From contig NZ_JARZHF010000003.1 in the NCBI RefSeq assembly GCF_029891575.1, forward strand, positions 248,001 to 312,000: 64,000 bases of DNA. The letters run 5' to 3'. The stretch comes from Salipaludibacillus daqingensis. Its GTDB lineage: Bacteria > Bacillota > Bacilli > Bacillales > Salisediminibacteriaceae. A program made the position numbers and the translations under genes. Below the pieces are notes generated by a model. The model did no database searches and had not been told where the DNA came from. It saw only the letters and a program-made list of their open reading frames with translations. Positions 8,492-17,550 of this stretch are shown here, in pieces (the first letter of the stretch is position 1; each line of letters opens with the position of its first letter).

Positions 8492-8992
8492 TTAACTAGC
8501 TTTTGATTTCTTAACCTCGTCTTTTAATAAACTTTTATCTTCTATAAAATTTCCGAGTCTTGCTAGACTAATAGCTACCAATACGGTAGAAATCACTAAC
8601 ACGTAAAAACCTGCAGCCACTCCTATTCCAACTCCACCTACAAATAACATCATCGCTGCAGAAGTTAATCCTTTCACGTTTAATCCATCTTTCAATATGA
8701 CACCCGCGCCTAGAAAACCTAACCCACTTACTAGTTGAGCGGCTAGTCGCATAGGGTCCATCATGACATTATTAGAACTTGTAGAGAAAGCTTCTACACT
8801 GTAGATAGAAATAAGTGTAATTAAACAACATGATATACAAACGTACATATGTGTTTTAATTCCTGCTGGTTTACTTTTAGACGAGCGATCCCAGCCAATC
8901 ATGAACCCTAAAAATGCGCTAAACACCACTTTAAATACCATTTCTATATAGGGAGAGATATGATAGATATACAAAACTTCCAGTGTCTCCAT
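8492..8992 (-). CDS. MgtC/SapB family membrane protein
   Basis: A 166-residue inner-membrane protein of the MgtC/SapB family with about four or five membrane helices. Signatures visible are FLGFMIGWDR (residues 29-38), a segment RLAAQLVSGLGFLGAGVILK near 82-101 and the GLTSAAMMLFVGGVGIGVAAGFY block. MgtC proteins are linked to growth in low magnesium and, in Salmonella, to control of ATP synthase and phosphate uptake. This protein lacks the long soluble C-terminal ACT-like domain of pathogen MgtC and resembles the short YhiD/SapB type. It lies 28 bp after phnE and 12 bp before the PHP gene, inside the phosphonate importer operon, which suggests a role in phosphorus or magnesium balance. That role is inferred. 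Confidence 0.88.
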   Translation of the reverse strand: METLEVLYIYHISPYIEMVFKVVFSAFLGFMIGWDRSSKSKPAGIKTHMYVCISCCLITLISIYSVEAFSTSSNNVMMDPMRLAAQLVSGLGFLGAGVILKDGLNVKGLTSAAMMLFVGGVGIGVAAGFYVLVISTVLVAISLARLGNFIEDKSLLKDEVKKSKAS

Positions 8993-9020
8993 ACCTTCTT
9001 ACACCCTTTCTTGCATCTTC

Positions 9021-9830
9021 CTAATTTAAAGCTTGAGCTGTTGCTGCATTCGTTCGTTTTTTCATAAATTCTGAAATAACTTCTGCACTCATCACCATTC
9101 CGAAAATAACAATGGTTACCATGAGAGCTTCATCATAACGACTCATTTGTGCTGCTTTCATTAATTCCCATCCAATGCCACCTGCACCAACGACTCCTAA
9201 AATGGCAGAGTATCGAATATTTACATCTAATCTAAATAATGACCAAGCTGTGAAAGCAGTTAACACTGACGGGAAGACTCCTTGGAGAATCACTTGTAGT
9301 TTCGTAGCTCCTGCAGATTCCAGAGCTTCTACAATCCCCATATCGATCTCTTCTAATGCCTCACCATAAACTTTCACAAGCATCCCTATACTATTAATTG
9401 CCAGTGCAAGAATTCCTGGGGTTGGTCCTAAACCAACTGCTACAATGAACAGGAGTGCCCAAATCAAAGCGGGTACTGCTCGAACAAATCCTGCAAAAGC
9501 TTTAATAAAATAGCTCAAATATGGAGAGAATGTTAAATTTTTTGCTGCAAGTACTGCTAAAAATAGTGAAATTAATACGCCTAAAATGGTTCCTAATATA
9601 GCAACTTGAATTGATTCTATCGCTGCACCGAACAGATTTAACGGTTCATTTGTTACAGGTGGAAACATATTTGAGAAAATATAACCAAGTCTATCAATAC
9701 TTCTCACAATTCTTTCAGGAACGATATTTAATTGAAGCATGCTGAATACAAAGAATGCGAATGCTAGAAAAGTAAATATGGAGTTTTGAACTTTCTTTTG
9801 CTGACGAAATGTTTCCTTATTTTTAATCAT
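9021..9830 (-). CDS. phnE: Phosphonate-type ABC transporter permease (second PhnE)
   Basis: A 269-residue inner-membrane permease with about six helices. The cytoplasmic coupling loop for the ATPase is the EAA-like stretch YGEALEEIDMGIVEALESAGAT near residue 155. The motif RYSAILGVVGAGGIGWEL near 206 is typical of PhnE proteins. Its start overlaps the first phnE by 4 nt, so the two permeases are translationally coupled and probably form a heterodimer. Paired, non-identical phnE genes are common in Bacillaceae. Confidence 0.92.
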   Translation of the reverse strand: MIKNKETFRQQKKVQNSIFTFLAFAFFVFSMLQLNIVPERIVRSIDRLGYIFSNMFPPVTNEPLNLFGAAIESIQVAILGTILGVLISLFLAVLAAKNLTFSPYLSYFIKAFAGFVRAVPALIWALLFIVAVGLGPTPGILALAINSIGMLVKVYGEALEEIDMGIVEALESAGATKLQVILQGVFPSVLTAFTAWSLFRLDVNIRYSAILGVVGAGGIGWELMKAAQMSRYDEALMVTIVIFGMVMSAEVISEFMKKRTNAATAQALN

Positions 9831-10678
9831 ATAATCCGCTCCCTTATCTTAGCTGTCATATATTCTACTAGTAATATAAGGGCAAATATCATAAGTATCG
9901 CTGTAGCCGCTTCTTTGTATTGAAATAGATTGATCGATCCTTGTAAATAGTAACCTAATCCACCTGCTCCGACTAACCCTAGAATGGCAGCTTCACGAAT
10001 ATTCATATCTAATTTATATAAGGACCATGAGACAAATCCTGCTTTGAATTGAGGCCATACAGCTTGCCCAATAACTTGAAACCAGTTAGCTCCTGTCGCA
10101 CGAACACCCTCTAATTGATTCTCATCAATACTTTCTAATACTTCCGCGTAAGCTTTTCCTAAAATACCTATACCTGATAGACCGATCGCAATTGTACCAG
10201 TGAGAGGTCCTAGGCCGATTCCAGAAACTAATATAATTGCCCAAACAACAGCTGGTACAGAACGGAGGAATGCCGTGACACTTCGACTAACTCGAGCAAC
10301 AATCCAGTGCGGCGATAAATTGTTTGCTGCCAAAACTCCTAGAATGAGAGAAACCAAAACGGAAATAACCATCCCAACGTAACTCATATATAACGTATCT
10401 AGTGCAGGACTTATTAAACTACCAATGACCGATAAATCTGGAGGAAACATATCCGTAAATATAAACACCAATATTTCGTATGTTCCAAAGACTAAGCTTA
10501 ATAAATTAAACCCCGTCCCCCAAATGGACCATAAAGCTAATAATGAAATGAGTCCGACAATATACGCTTGGCTTTTGAGTAATATTTTTCGTCGCCGTTT
10601 ATATTCATCGTATTTAGACTGTTTTTTTGTCATCGAAGGTTGAGATGATGGACTTACTTTAAGCGCTTCTTGTCTCAT
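9827..10678 (-). CDS. phnE: Phosphonate-type ABC transporter permease (first PhnE)
   Basis: A 283-residue permease with a charged 30-residue N-terminal extension followed by about six membrane helices. It carries the coupling loop YAEVLESIDENQLEGVRATGA near residue 178 and NIREAAILGLVGAGGLGYYL near 228, matching its neighbour and the PhnE family. It overlaps phnC by 4 nt and the second phnE by 4 nt. Together with PhnC and PhnD it should import phosphonates, phosphite or related phosphorus oxoanions; the exact ligand is set by PhnD and is unknown. Confidence 0.92.
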   Translation of the reverse strand: MRQEALKVSPSSQPSMTKKQSKYDEYKRRRKILLKSQAYIVGLISLLALWSIWGTGFNLLSLVFGTYEILVFIFTDMFPPDLSVIGSLISPALDTLYMSYVGMVISVLVSLILGVLAANNLSPHWIVARVSRSVTAFLRSVPAVVWAIILVSGIGLGPLTGTIAIGLSGIGILGKAYAEVLESIDENQLEGVRATGANWFQVIGQAVWPQFKAGFVSWSLYKLDMNIREAAILGLVGAGGLGYYLQGSINLFQYKEAATAILMIFALILLVEYMTAKIRERII

Positions 10679-11445
10679 ACTGGCATCGCCTCTTTGTCAG
10701 TAGCGTATATGGCTTTAATCACATCTTCCGTTAGTTCATGAACAGGGCCATCAAAATAAACTTCTCCATTTTTTATACCTACAATACGATCCGCATATTC
10801 TTTTGCAAAATCAACTTGGTGAAGGTTTACGATTGTTGTAAACCCCTCATCTCGACATGCTTTTTGCAAATAATCCATGACCACTCGAGACGCATTTGGA
10901 TCTAAACTGGCAATCGGCTCATCAGCAAGAATCATACTTGGCGATTGATTGATAGCACGAGCAATCGCCACTCTTTGTTGTTGGCCTCCACTTAATTCAT
11001 CAGCTCGTTTGAATGCTTGCTTTTCCAATCCTACTCTTTCCAAAATGTCCAACGCTTCTTCCACTTCTTCTTGTCCAAAAAGCCCTAAAGCTCCTTTCCA
11101 AGTAGACATGTACCCTAGTTTTCCGTGCAAAACATTCCTGACAGTAGGTAAACGTTTTACCAAATTAAACCCTTGAAATATCATTCCGATGTTTCGGCGG
11201 ATTTTTCTTAATTTCGCTCTGTTTGCTTTGACGATATCTTCTCCGTGAAAGAGTATTTCACCACCAGAAGGTTCACTCAATCGGTTGATAGAGCGAAGAA
11301 AAGTACTCTTCCCCGCTCCACTAGGCCCAATTATGACAATGAACTCTCCTTTTTTCACGGAGAGGCTAATATCTTTCAGCGCCTCTGTGCCATCAGGATA
11401 AGTCTTATTTAAATGTTTTATTTCTAAAATAGTTTCCATCATCAT
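10675..11445 (-). CDS. phnC: Phosphonate-type ABC transporter ATP-binding protein
   Basis: An ABC ATPase of about 256 residues that powers the PhnE permeases. Walker A is GPSGAGKST (near 40), the signature LSGGQQQRVAIARA (near 148), Walker B ILADEPIASLD and the switch His in NLHQVDFA. The His followed by QVD, with weakly conserved spacing, is the form found in PhnC rather than in sugar importers. Three consecutive ATG codons (11445, 11442, 11439) follow the ribosome site AAGGAAGG; the first is used here, but the next is equally possible. phnD lies 20 bp upstream. Confidence 0.93.
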   Translation of the reverse strand: MMMETILEIKHLNKTYPDGTEALKDISLSVKKGEFIVIIGPSGAGKSTFLRSINRLSEPSGGEILFHGEDIVKANRAKLRKIRRNIGMIFQGFNLVKRLPTVRNVLHGKLGYMSTWKGALGLFGQEEVEEALDILERVGLEKQAFKRADELSGGQQQRVAIARAINQSPSMILADEPIASLDPNASRVVMDYLQKACRDEGFTTIVNLHQVDFAKEYADRIVGIKNGEVYFDGPVHELTEDVIKAIYATDKEAMPV

Positions 11446-11468
11446 CAAGCCTTCCTTTCATCTAGCTG

Positions 11469-12458
11469 TTAATTTAACAATTCCTCTGGTGACATACCTA
11501 GCGCCTCTGCTGTTTCTCTCATAATGTCAAAATCGCTGTCATCCACTTCAATCCAACCAGCTTGGAAATTCGCTGACTCCAAAAATTCTTGTAATTCTTC
11601 TTGCTCAGCCATATCAGCGAATGCCTGTTGCAATTCCTCTTTTAAACTTTCTGGCAAATCTGCAAGATAAGCATCTGGTCCTCGTGGAATATCGCCAGTC
11701 GTTGAAACAATTTTAATATTGTCATATTCCGGATGATCCCCATGCGTATCTTCAAGGTTTCCAATAATGAAGTCCGCTACTCCCGCTGCATCAACATCGC
11801 CATTTAATACGGAAATGAAAGCTGAGTCGTGTCCACCTGCAAAAACAACGTTTCCAAACATTTCATCCACTTCATCGTTCGTGATTCCTAATTCATTAAT
11901 TAAATGTGCTTTTGGAAATAGGTGACCTGACGCTGACGTAGGATCTACCCATGCGAAATCTTTTCCTTCTAAGTCTTCTAATGAATCAATTCCTGAGTCT
12001 TCCAACGTAATAATGATTGAATTATAAGCCGCATCTTCCAGATCATTAATTCCCATTGCGAACGCCTCTGCACCTGCACGTTCATGGGCTAGTGTGTATG
12101 CAAATGGTCCAAAGTGTGCTTGATGAACATGTCCTCCACGCATCGCTTCAATCATTGCTGTATAATCTGTGCCATGGAAAAATTCTACCGGAATACCTAG
12201 TCTCTCTTCCAAAAATTCTCTCATAGGGTCCCATCTGCTCTCTAATACAGAAGGGTCTTCCCCTGGTACTAAGCCGTAGACAAATTCTTCTGGCCAATCT
12301 TCTCTATCATCTGTTGTACCTTCATTTTCAGAATTAGTATTTTCTTCATTATTTGTTGCCCCTTCTACTTCATTAGTTTCATTATCTTCATTTTCCCCGC
12401 AAGCAAATAGTAAAGAAAAACTGATAACTCCGATAAATAACGTTGAAATTTTCTTCAT
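11469..12458 (-). CDS. phnD: Phosphonate-type ABC transporter binding lipoprotein
   Basis: A 329-residue lipoprotein binding protein. The signal peptide ends in the lipobox LLFACG (Cys20), followed by an Asn/Glu-rich tether to about residue 55. The PhnD fold shows FVYGLVPGEDP, WDPMREFLEERLGIPVEFF, YTAMIEAMRGGHVHQAHFGPFAY and DFAWVDPTSASGHLFP, the last being the conserved oxoanion-binding segment (Ser/Thr/Ser cluster). It is the first gene of a six-gene operon. The ligand may be a phosphonate, phosphite or a phosphate ester; family membership alone does not decide this. Confidence 0.92.
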   Translation of the reverse strand: MKKISTLFIGVISFSLLFACGENEDNETNEVEGATNNEENTNSENEGTTDDREDWPEEFVYGLVPGEDPSVLESRWDPMREFLEERLGIPVEFFHGTDYTAMIEAMRGGHVHQAHFGPFAYTLAHERAGAEAFAMGINDLEDAAYNSIIITLEDSGIDSLEDLEGKDFAWVDPTSASGHLFPKAHLINELGITNDEVDEMFGNVVFAGGHDSAFISVLNGDVDAAGVADFIIGNLEDTHGDHPEYDNIKIVSTTGDIPRGPDAYLADLPESLKEELQQAFADMAEQEELQEFLESANFQAGWIEVDDSDFDIMRETAEALGMSPEELLN

Positions 12459-12514
12459 GATTAATTTCCTCCTTGTGATTTTAATTAAGTACGATTAACA
12501 CACTACTGATAAAA

Positions 12515-12563
12515 GATTAAGGAAGTATTAAAGGAATATAAACATACTGTTAATATCTATTAA
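12515..12563 (-). promoter_or_regulatory. Candidate PhoP (Pho box) tandem repeats upstream of phnD
   Basis: Read on the minus strand, hexamers TTAATA, TTAACA, TTTATA, TTAATA and TTAATC begin 10, 11, 11 and 11 bp apart, ending 57 bp before the phnD start. Bacillus PhoP binds TT(A/T/C)ACA repeats with this spacing. The region is AT-rich, so chance is a real alternative. A GTTAATA/TATTAAC inverted repeat (12549-12564) overlaps it. Confidence 0.4.
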
Positions 12564-12793
12564 CGAGCATTCATAAATCCTAAAAGCAGCTACCATATTA
12601 AAAAAGTAAGATTGATTTTTCAGATATTCCTCTTATAAAAGTACGATTTTTTCAAAAATATAAAGAATTATTTTTCATGGTAATCCTCCTTGTTTTTTGT
12701 TTATTACCATTGTTTGTAAACCCTTTCATAATTATTTTTAATATTTAGATAATTATTAATTTGTAAACTCATCATAATACATTTTTGTAAGTA

Positions 12794-12803
12794 TGTCTAG
12801 ACA
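12794..12803. promoter_or_regulatory. Candidate GntR/UTRA operator between phnD and its regulator
   Basis: TGTCTAGACA is a perfect 10-bp palindrome in the 425-bp divergent gap. GntR-HutC proteins such as PhnF and NagR bind short palindromes of this kind (core GTNTAGAC). It lies just upstream of the predicted -35 of the regulator gene. Confidence 0.5.
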
Positions 12804-12818
12804 ATAATTAAAAAATGT

Positions 12819-12848
12819 TTGTAGTTTTTATCATTTTCCATTTATAAT
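12819..12848 (+). promoter_or_regulatory. Candidate SigA promoter of the GntR regulator
   Basis: TTGTAG (12819-12824), 18 bp, TATAAT (12843-12848), about 35 bp before the chosen ATG. Confidence 0.5.
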
Positions 12849-12883
12849 AATAAGTAAGACTAATAAAGAATCGGGTGAGCTCA

Positions 12884-13648
12884 ATGGTTAATAAATCTTC
12901 TTCCATACCTCTTTATGTACAAGTAAAAGACATACTTGAAAAAGAAATTCAAAGTGGATCGTACGAACCAGGTGATAAATTACCTACAGAAAAGGAATTA
13001 ACAAAACGTTTTGATATTAGCCGCATGACATTAAGGCAGGCAACAAACGCACTTGTTGAAGAAGGTTTTCTTAAACGCCTTAAAGGAGTCGGAACGATCG
13101 TGCAAGAAAGAAAACTTGAGCAAAGCCTTACGACATTAAAAAGCTTTACAGAGGACATCATGGAAAGAGGAATGAAACCATCTTCAAAAGTGCTTTCATT
13201 CCAGAAACAAAAAGGGACGTTTGAATCTATTGAAAAAATGGGCATTCAATTAAAAGATGACATGTGGGTTACAAAGCGGATTCGTTATGCAGATGAAAAT
13301 CCTATAGCTGTTGAAACGAACATTATTCCAGTCCATCTATTACCAGAATTGACTGAGCAAGACATGGAACGCTCCCTTCATGAATGTATTAAAAATAGCG
13401 GGTATACGATGGGGAAGGCAAGCACATCTATTGAGGCTTCTATGCCATCGGAAAGCGAAAGAAAACATTTGGACATTCAAGAAATTTCACCGGTTTTAAT
13501 TGTTGAAAGAGTCACTTATTTAGATGACGGCAGACCTATCGAGTGGTCTATATCTGTTAATCGTTCAGATAGATACCGATTCTCTGCGGAACTGTTAGCA
13601 CAGCCAAGGTCTCATTCATCAAATTCAAATACATCTAATAATAATTGA
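12884..13648 (+). CDS. GntR/HutC-family regulator of the phn operon
   Basis: A 254-residue repressor-type regulator. Residues 8-75 form a GntR winged helix (PLYVQVKDILEKEI, PGDKLPTEKELTKRFDISRMTLRQA). The rest is a UTRA ligand domain with FTEDIMERGMKPSS and VERVTYLDDGRPIEWS. Proteins of this architecture beside phn genes are named PhnF. The ATG at 12884 is chosen because GGGTGAG lies 4 nt upstream; a GTG at 12875 would overlap that site. It is divergent from phnD across a gap with a palindrome suited to this family, so it probably represses both directions until a phosphonate-related ligand binds. Confidence 0.88.
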   Translation: MVNKSSSIPLYVQVKDILEKEIQSGSYEPGDKLPTEKELTKRFDISRMTLRQATNALVEEGFLKRLKGVGTIVQERKLEQSLTTLKSFTEDIMERGMKPSSKVLSFQKQKGTFESIEKMGIQLKDDMWVTKRIRYADENPIAVETNIIPVHLLPELTEQDMERSLHECIKNSGYTMGKASTSIEASMPSESERKHLDIQEISPVLIVERVTYLDDGRPIEWSISVNRSDRYRFSAELLAQPRSHSSNSNTSNNN

Positions 13649-13735
13649 ACCGGGTCACATTCCATTTAGCTAAATGCCTTTATCTACTGTTGGCTAAACT
13701 CACATAACACCCCCTCAGAGATTTCCTTTATGATA

Positions 13736-13762
13736 TAGTAAAAGTAACAAAGTATTTTACTA
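13736..13762. promoter_or_regulatory. Candidate LacI-type operator before the first LacI gene
   Basis: TAGTAAAA (13736-13743) and TTTTACTA (13755-13762) are inverted 8-bp arms 11 bp apart. The same half-site makes the compact palindrome AGTAAAATTTTACT in front of the second LacI gene at 21 kb, so both regulators may read related sites. Confidence 0.45.
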
Positions 13763-13773
13763 AACATTTCTAA

Positions 13774-14817
<1,044 letters not shown>

Positions 14818-14852
14818 AGTAGAGGCTACATCAAAAGCCATTCTAAATTCAC

Positions 14853-14888
14853 AAAAAAGGATGTTGAGAAAGCAAAACATCCTTTTTT
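14853..14888. terminator. Terminator after the first LacI gene
   Basis: AAAAAAGGATGTT (14853-14865) pairs with AACATCCTTTTTT (14876-14888). The A and T tracts on both sides allow it to act in both directions, also for the convergent SemiSWEET gene. Confidence 0.85.
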
Positions 14889-14957
14889 CTTGTCATATAA
14901 AACCACTCTGGATACCATTTTCATCCGTCATGGGAAACATTCTTATCGGTGTCTAGC

Positions 14958-15212
14958 CTATTTATATTTCAACTTCATTCCCAAAATAAAACTAGCTAAA
15001 GCAAATGTAACTAAATTTGCTGCAATAATAGGAATATCCTTGATCATAATTCCGTACACAAGCCATAAAAAAACGCCTGTCGTGAACAAAGTATACATCC
15101 CTAGGGAAATGCTTTCTGTATTTTTTTCTTTGATTGTTTTTATCGCTTGTGGTAAAAAAGAAACCGTTGTTAAAACTGCTGCTAATAGTCCGATGATAGC
15201 AATTATTCTCAC
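14958..15212 (-). CDS. SemiSWEET sugar transporter
   Basis: An 84-residue membrane protein with three helices and the PQ-loop motif SFLPQAIKTIKEKNTESIS in the first half, matching bacterial SemiSWEETs, which dimerise to passively transport sugars. Length (about 85-95 in the family) fits. The start is a GTG at 15212 with AAAGG only 2 nt upstream, a short spacing, so the exact start is uncertain. It lies 60 bp after the GH36 gene but beyond a strong terminator, so it is either read at a low level by read-through or has a promoter I cannot see. A role in releasing or balancing galactose or glucose from alpha-galactosides is inferred. Confidence 0.85.
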   Translation of the reverse strand: MRIIAIIGLLAAVLTTVSFLPQAIKTIKEKNTESISLGMYTLFTTGVFLWLVYGIMIKDIPIIAANLVTFALASFILGMKLKYK

Positions 15213-15230
15213 AACCTTTCGTATTTCAAG

Positions 15231-15263
15231 AAAAAACCTCTACCCTATTTTATCGGATAGAGG
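15231..15263 (-). terminator. Terminator of the alpha-galactoside operon
   Basis: On the minus strand CCTCTATC (15263-15256) pairs with GGTAGAGG (15244-15237; one mismatch) and is followed by six Ts. It sits between the GH36 stop and the SemiSWEET start. Confidence 0.85.
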
Positions 15264-15273
15264 CTCTTGTCAA

Positions 15274-17505
15274 TTAGTTAACAGCCGTCAATTTGTATAG
15301 AGAAGACTTGAAATCTCCAATATTGTCGTCTTGAGGAGGAACAGATCCTGAATATTCATTTTCGATCATCAAACCAGGTCCCATTAATTCATCACCATAA
15401 AAGCTTCCAGCTTTCCCTTCAATCCTATACTCTTTTTTCTCGTCTAATCCTTTTAGGATCATTCGTTTAAATCCTGGGTTTGGCTCAGCAAGTATTTTGT
15501 AATATCCTGCTAATGCTTCTTTTTTGTCTTTAGAGACAACCATCCAACCTACTCGATTTCCACCATCCTCAAACGGACTAATTAACCTGAAGAATGTTCC
15601 GTTTTGAATAAGTTGTCGATGCTCTTTATAAAAATGAACCTGCTTTTTGACAGCCTCTTTTTCTTCTTGGGACATATTTGTGATGTCCAATTCGTAACCG
15701 AACATTCCAAAGAAAGAGACGTCTCCTCTCATTTTCAAGCTCGTATGTCTGTGTACTTGATGATTCGGTACGTCTGACACGTGAGCACCAAGTGAGCTGA
15801 GCGGATAAGCCATCGTTGTTCCATATTGAATTTTCAATCGTTCAACCGCATCGGTATCATCACTCGTCCACGTCTGCGGAGCATAATAAAGCATCCCCGG
15901 ATCAAAGCGGCAACCACCACTTGCGCATGATTCAAACAATACGTCTGGAAATTCTCTTGTTAGACGCTCATATAATTCATACACACCTAAAATATATCGG
16001 TGTGCGATCTCACTTTGACGTTCAGGTGGTAGTTTCGCAGAACCAATTTCTGTCATGTATCGGTTCATATCCCACTTTACATACGTGATAGGCGCTTTTT
16101 GCAATACTTCAGCCATTTGATCAAATAAATGACTAACGACTTCTTCGCGTGAAAAATCTAGTACAAATTGATGCCTACCGTGAGAAGCTCTTCGTCCTTC
16201 GACTTGAATAATCCAATCCGGGTGTTTTTTATATAATTCACTTTCTTTGTTGACCATTTCTGGTTCAAACCAAAGACCAAATGCCATACCAAGATCGGTA
16301 ATTTTCTCAGCAATTCCTTCGATTCCATTTGGAAGTTTCGCTTCGTCTGTGAACCAATCTCCTAATGACGTTGTATCGTCATCTCGTTTACCAAACCAAC
16401 CGTCATCCAAAACAAATAGCTCGATACCGAGCTCTTTTGATTCTTTTGCAATCGACAATAATTTTTCTTCATTGAAATCAAAGTAAGTCGCTTCCCAATT
16501 GTTAACTAAAACAGGGCGCTCTTTATTTTTCCAAGGTCCACGAACGAGTCGCTCGCGGTAAAGATCATGATATGTCTGACTCATGCCATTCAACCCTGTG
16601 TCAGAATAAACCATGACTACTTCTGGAGCTTGAAACATTTCACCTGGTTCTAGTAACCAATGAAAATCAAACGGGTTAATTCCCATCGTTACACGAGCTA
16701 CATCATAATGGTCCACTTCCACTTGAGCAAGGAAATTCCCACTATAAACAAAGTTGAATCCGTATGCTTCCCCTTGATGTTCATTCGTGTCTGGCCGTTT
16801 CAAGGCAAGGAACGGATTTTGCTGCGAACTGCTCGTTCCACGAGTGCTAGAAATACTTTGGATGCCTGATTGAAGTTCCCTTGTTTTCACGTGACGTTCT
16901 CTAGACCAAGAACCCGACAGTTGAACCATCTCATAGTCCGCATCAAACATATCAACACTCGCACTAAGTGCTCGATTTAAGACGAGTTTCTGATCTCCTT
17001 TATTAATAAACTTCGCACTTCTTGTGATGACATTTCTATTTTCATAGATCGTATAGGATAACTCAATTTTTGCATCAATCAATGAATCTACCAACACAAC
17101 AATAAGCGTTGTCGCTTCTTCTTCTTGTTCCGTGTAAGTCGCTGGTAATCCTTCTAATAAAGGTTTACCAGAAAATATACTGTGGGAATCGTATTCAAAC
17201 ATTGTCGTACGGCTTCCATTTTCTTGAAGGATCTGATAAGCAGGTTCTCGGTAATCTGTTGAGCCATAAGCAGGATATTCTTGTCTTAGAATATCTAATG
17301 AGAATGATAAATCTCCTTCGAACACACAGGACATCCCTGCCCGAGGTTGCTCTCGGTAAAGATGTTGGAAAGACTCTCGATTACGGATCCGCTTCCCGTA
17401 GTAAAGATGACCTAACTGATTGTTTTTCATGATCGTAAAAATATAGCTTAATCCTTTGTTTTGTAAGTGAAATTCTTTTGTTTTTTCATTGAAATATATC
17501 GGCAT
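15274..17505 (-). CDS. Alpha-galactosidase, glycoside hydrolase family 36
   Basis: A 743-residue cytoplasmic GH36 enzyme that removes terminal alpha-galactose from melibiose, raffinose and stachyose with retention. An N-terminal beta-supersandwich (about 1-325) precedes the TIM barrel. The nucleophile is Asp479 in KWDMNR and the acid/base Asp549 in SDDTDAVERL; both positions sit one residue from those of the Geobacillus AgaA enzymes (478/548). The motifs DDGWFG (367-372) and ESCASGGCRFD (near 525) shape the galactose pocket. Length is typical (about 730-750). GGAGG precedes the ATG. It is the last gene of the importer operon, 45 bp after the second permease. Confidence 0.95.
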   Translation of the reverse strand: MPIYFNEKTKEFHLQNKGLSYIFTIMKNNQLGHLYYGKRIRNRESFQHLYREQPRAGMSCVFEGDLSFSLDILRQEYPAYGSTDYREPAYQILQENGSRTTMFEYDSHSIFSGKPLLEGLPATYTEQEEEATTLIVVLVDSLIDAKIELSYTIYENRNVITRSAKFINKGDQKLVLNRALSASVDMFDADYEMVQLSGSWSRERHVKTRELQSGIQSISSTRGTSSSQQNPFLALKRPDTNEHQGEAYGFNFVYSGNFLAQVEVDHYDVARVTMGINPFDFHWLLEPGEMFQAPEVVMVYSDTGLNGMSQTYHDLYRERLVRGPWKNKERPVLVNNWEATYFDFNEEKLLSIAKESKELGIELFVLDDGWFGKRDDDTTSLGDWFTDEAKLPNGIEGIAEKITDLGMAFGLWFEPEMVNKESELYKKHPDWIIQVEGRRASHGRHQFVLDFSREEVVSHLFDQMAEVLQKAPITYVKWDMNRYMTEIGSAKLPPERQSEIAHRYILGVYELYERLTREFPDVLFESCASGGCRFDPGMLYYAPQTWTSDDTDAVERLKIQYGTTMAYPLSSLGAHVSDVPNHQVHRHTSLKMRGDVSFFGMFGYELDITNMSQEEKEAVKKQVHFYKEHRQLIQNGTFFRLISPFEDGGNRVGWMVVSKDKKEALAGYYKILAEPNPGFKRMILKGLDEKKEYRIEGKAGSFYGDELMGPGLMIENEYSGSVPPQDDNIGDFKSSLYKLTAVN

Positions 17506-17550
17506 GTCTTTTCCTCCATTACAACAATTTCGTCTTTCAAGTCATCTTTA

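Noticed and set aside
12459-12883. Riboswitch upstream of phnD
   Set aside because: The gap is AT-rich with short palindromes only; no multi-stem conserved structure or terminator precedes phnD.
13654-13665. GTCACATTCCAT shared with the ECF promoter region at 4950-4961
   Set aside because: A 12-bp match, but there is no CGTC-type -10 at the right distance and no gene in the required direction. Probably chance.
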